Of a stretch of 5,340 nucleotides of DNA, positions 5,181-5,340 are shown in pieces. The translations under genes and the position numbers were made by a program. The stretch spans positions 1 to 5,340 of the forward strand of contig JAJPYU010000111.1 in assembly GCA_021204765.1 (NCBI GenBank), in the 5' to 3' direction. The notes under the pieces were generated by a model that was not told the origin of the DNA, did not search any database, and saw only the letters and a program-made list of their open reading frames with translations. The first letter of the stretch is position 1. Each line of letters begins with the position of its first letter. Source of the DNA: Clostridiales bacterium. GTDB lineage: Bacteria; Bacillota; Clostridia; Lachnospirales; Lachnospiraceae.

Positions 5181-5340
5181 AATACACAATGCCCGAGAGT
5201 ACGAAAAAGACGCACGGCAGCGCCACTCCGTTGCCCCACATCTTGTATTCCGCTGAATCGGAATACGGATCCTTCAGCCATTTGAGTATCTGCTTCGATG
5301 GCTTCGGCCTGGAATCTGGGTTTGTCGCCATCCGGTATTC
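5161..5340 (-). CDS. DNA cytosine-5 methyltransferase, C-terminal end (5' part outside window)
   Basis: An open frame enters from the window edge and gives 59 residues before TGA at 5163-5161. The segment YKMWGNGVALP (visible residues 32-42) matches motif X at the end of C5 cytosine methyltransferases, usually written as GN followed by a hydrophobic stretch near the C-terminus. A hydrophobic helix follows (CVFFVLSGIVYY, 43-54), as in many phage-borne members. The catalytic PCQ and ENV motifs would lie upstream, outside the window, so the call rests on the C-terminal motif and phage context alone. Such enzymes transfer a methyl group from S-adenosylmethionine to cytosine, and phages often use them to protect their DNA from host restriction. 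The frame is too short to be found from a start codon, because none is in the window. Confidence 0.75.
   Translation of the reverse strand, partial: EYRMATNPDSRPKPSKQILKWLKDPYSDSAEYKMWGNGVALPCVFFVLSGIVYYSQNGA

Noticed and set aside
5182..5189. A further ATACACAA half-site
   Set aside because: It falls inside the methyltransferase coding sequence, off the spacing seen in copies A, B and C, and has no matching partner. It is probably chance.
5072..5281. Minus-strand open frame of 69 codons across the methyltransferase end and promoter copy C
   Set aside because: It reads through a probable promoter and ribosome site and is out of frame with the methyltransferase tail, which has the recognisable GN motif.

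Overview
The window looks like part of a temperate phage or prophage from a moderately GC-rich Bacillota host, probably a gut Clostridia (Oscillospiraceae or Lachnospiraceae type). The evidence is the gene content: a phage terminase next to small gene families typical of clostridial phages and mobile elements. Strong AGGAGG-type ribosome binding sites precede most genes. The host assignment is an inference from gene families and base composition, not from a marker gene.

All supported genes lie on the minus strand, so transcription runs from high to low coordinates. In that order they are: the C-terminal end of a DNA cytosine-5 methyltransferase (5340-5161, cut by the window edge); a 225-residue protein of a family often labelled 'virulence-related' (5081-4404), overlapping a DUF4314 protein (4423-4031); an amidoligase (3913-2963), a gamma-glutamylcyclotransferase-like protein (2861-2367) and an overlapping zinc-ribbon protein (2398-2189); a 148-residue unknown protein (2077-1631); two tandem terminator-like hairpins (1598-1574 and 1556-1532); and the large terminase subunit (1516-1, lacking only its last residues). 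No gene-free stretch exceeds about 120 bases. I see no tRNA, rRNA, CRISPR array or insertion sequence.

The genes between methyltransferase and terminase form three short transcription units. Each is preceded by a copy of the same regulatory block. By hand the three copies align without gaps: a CACA-N16-TTTGT imperfect inverted repeat, then N11, then TTGCTA or TTGACT, N10, and TWAGAGYGA leading into an AT-rich hexamer. This suggests that one regulator or sigma factor controls all three units.

The amidoligase and the 225-residue protein, which lie in different units, share a C-terminal module of 68 residues. It aligns without gaps, with 32 identities counted by hand. An amide-bond-forming ligase next to a gamma-glutamyl cyclotransferase suggests a pathway that adds and removes a gamma-glutamyl (or similar) group. 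The shared C-terminal module and shared promoter tie the 225-residue protein to that pathway. The substrate cannot be told from the sequence.
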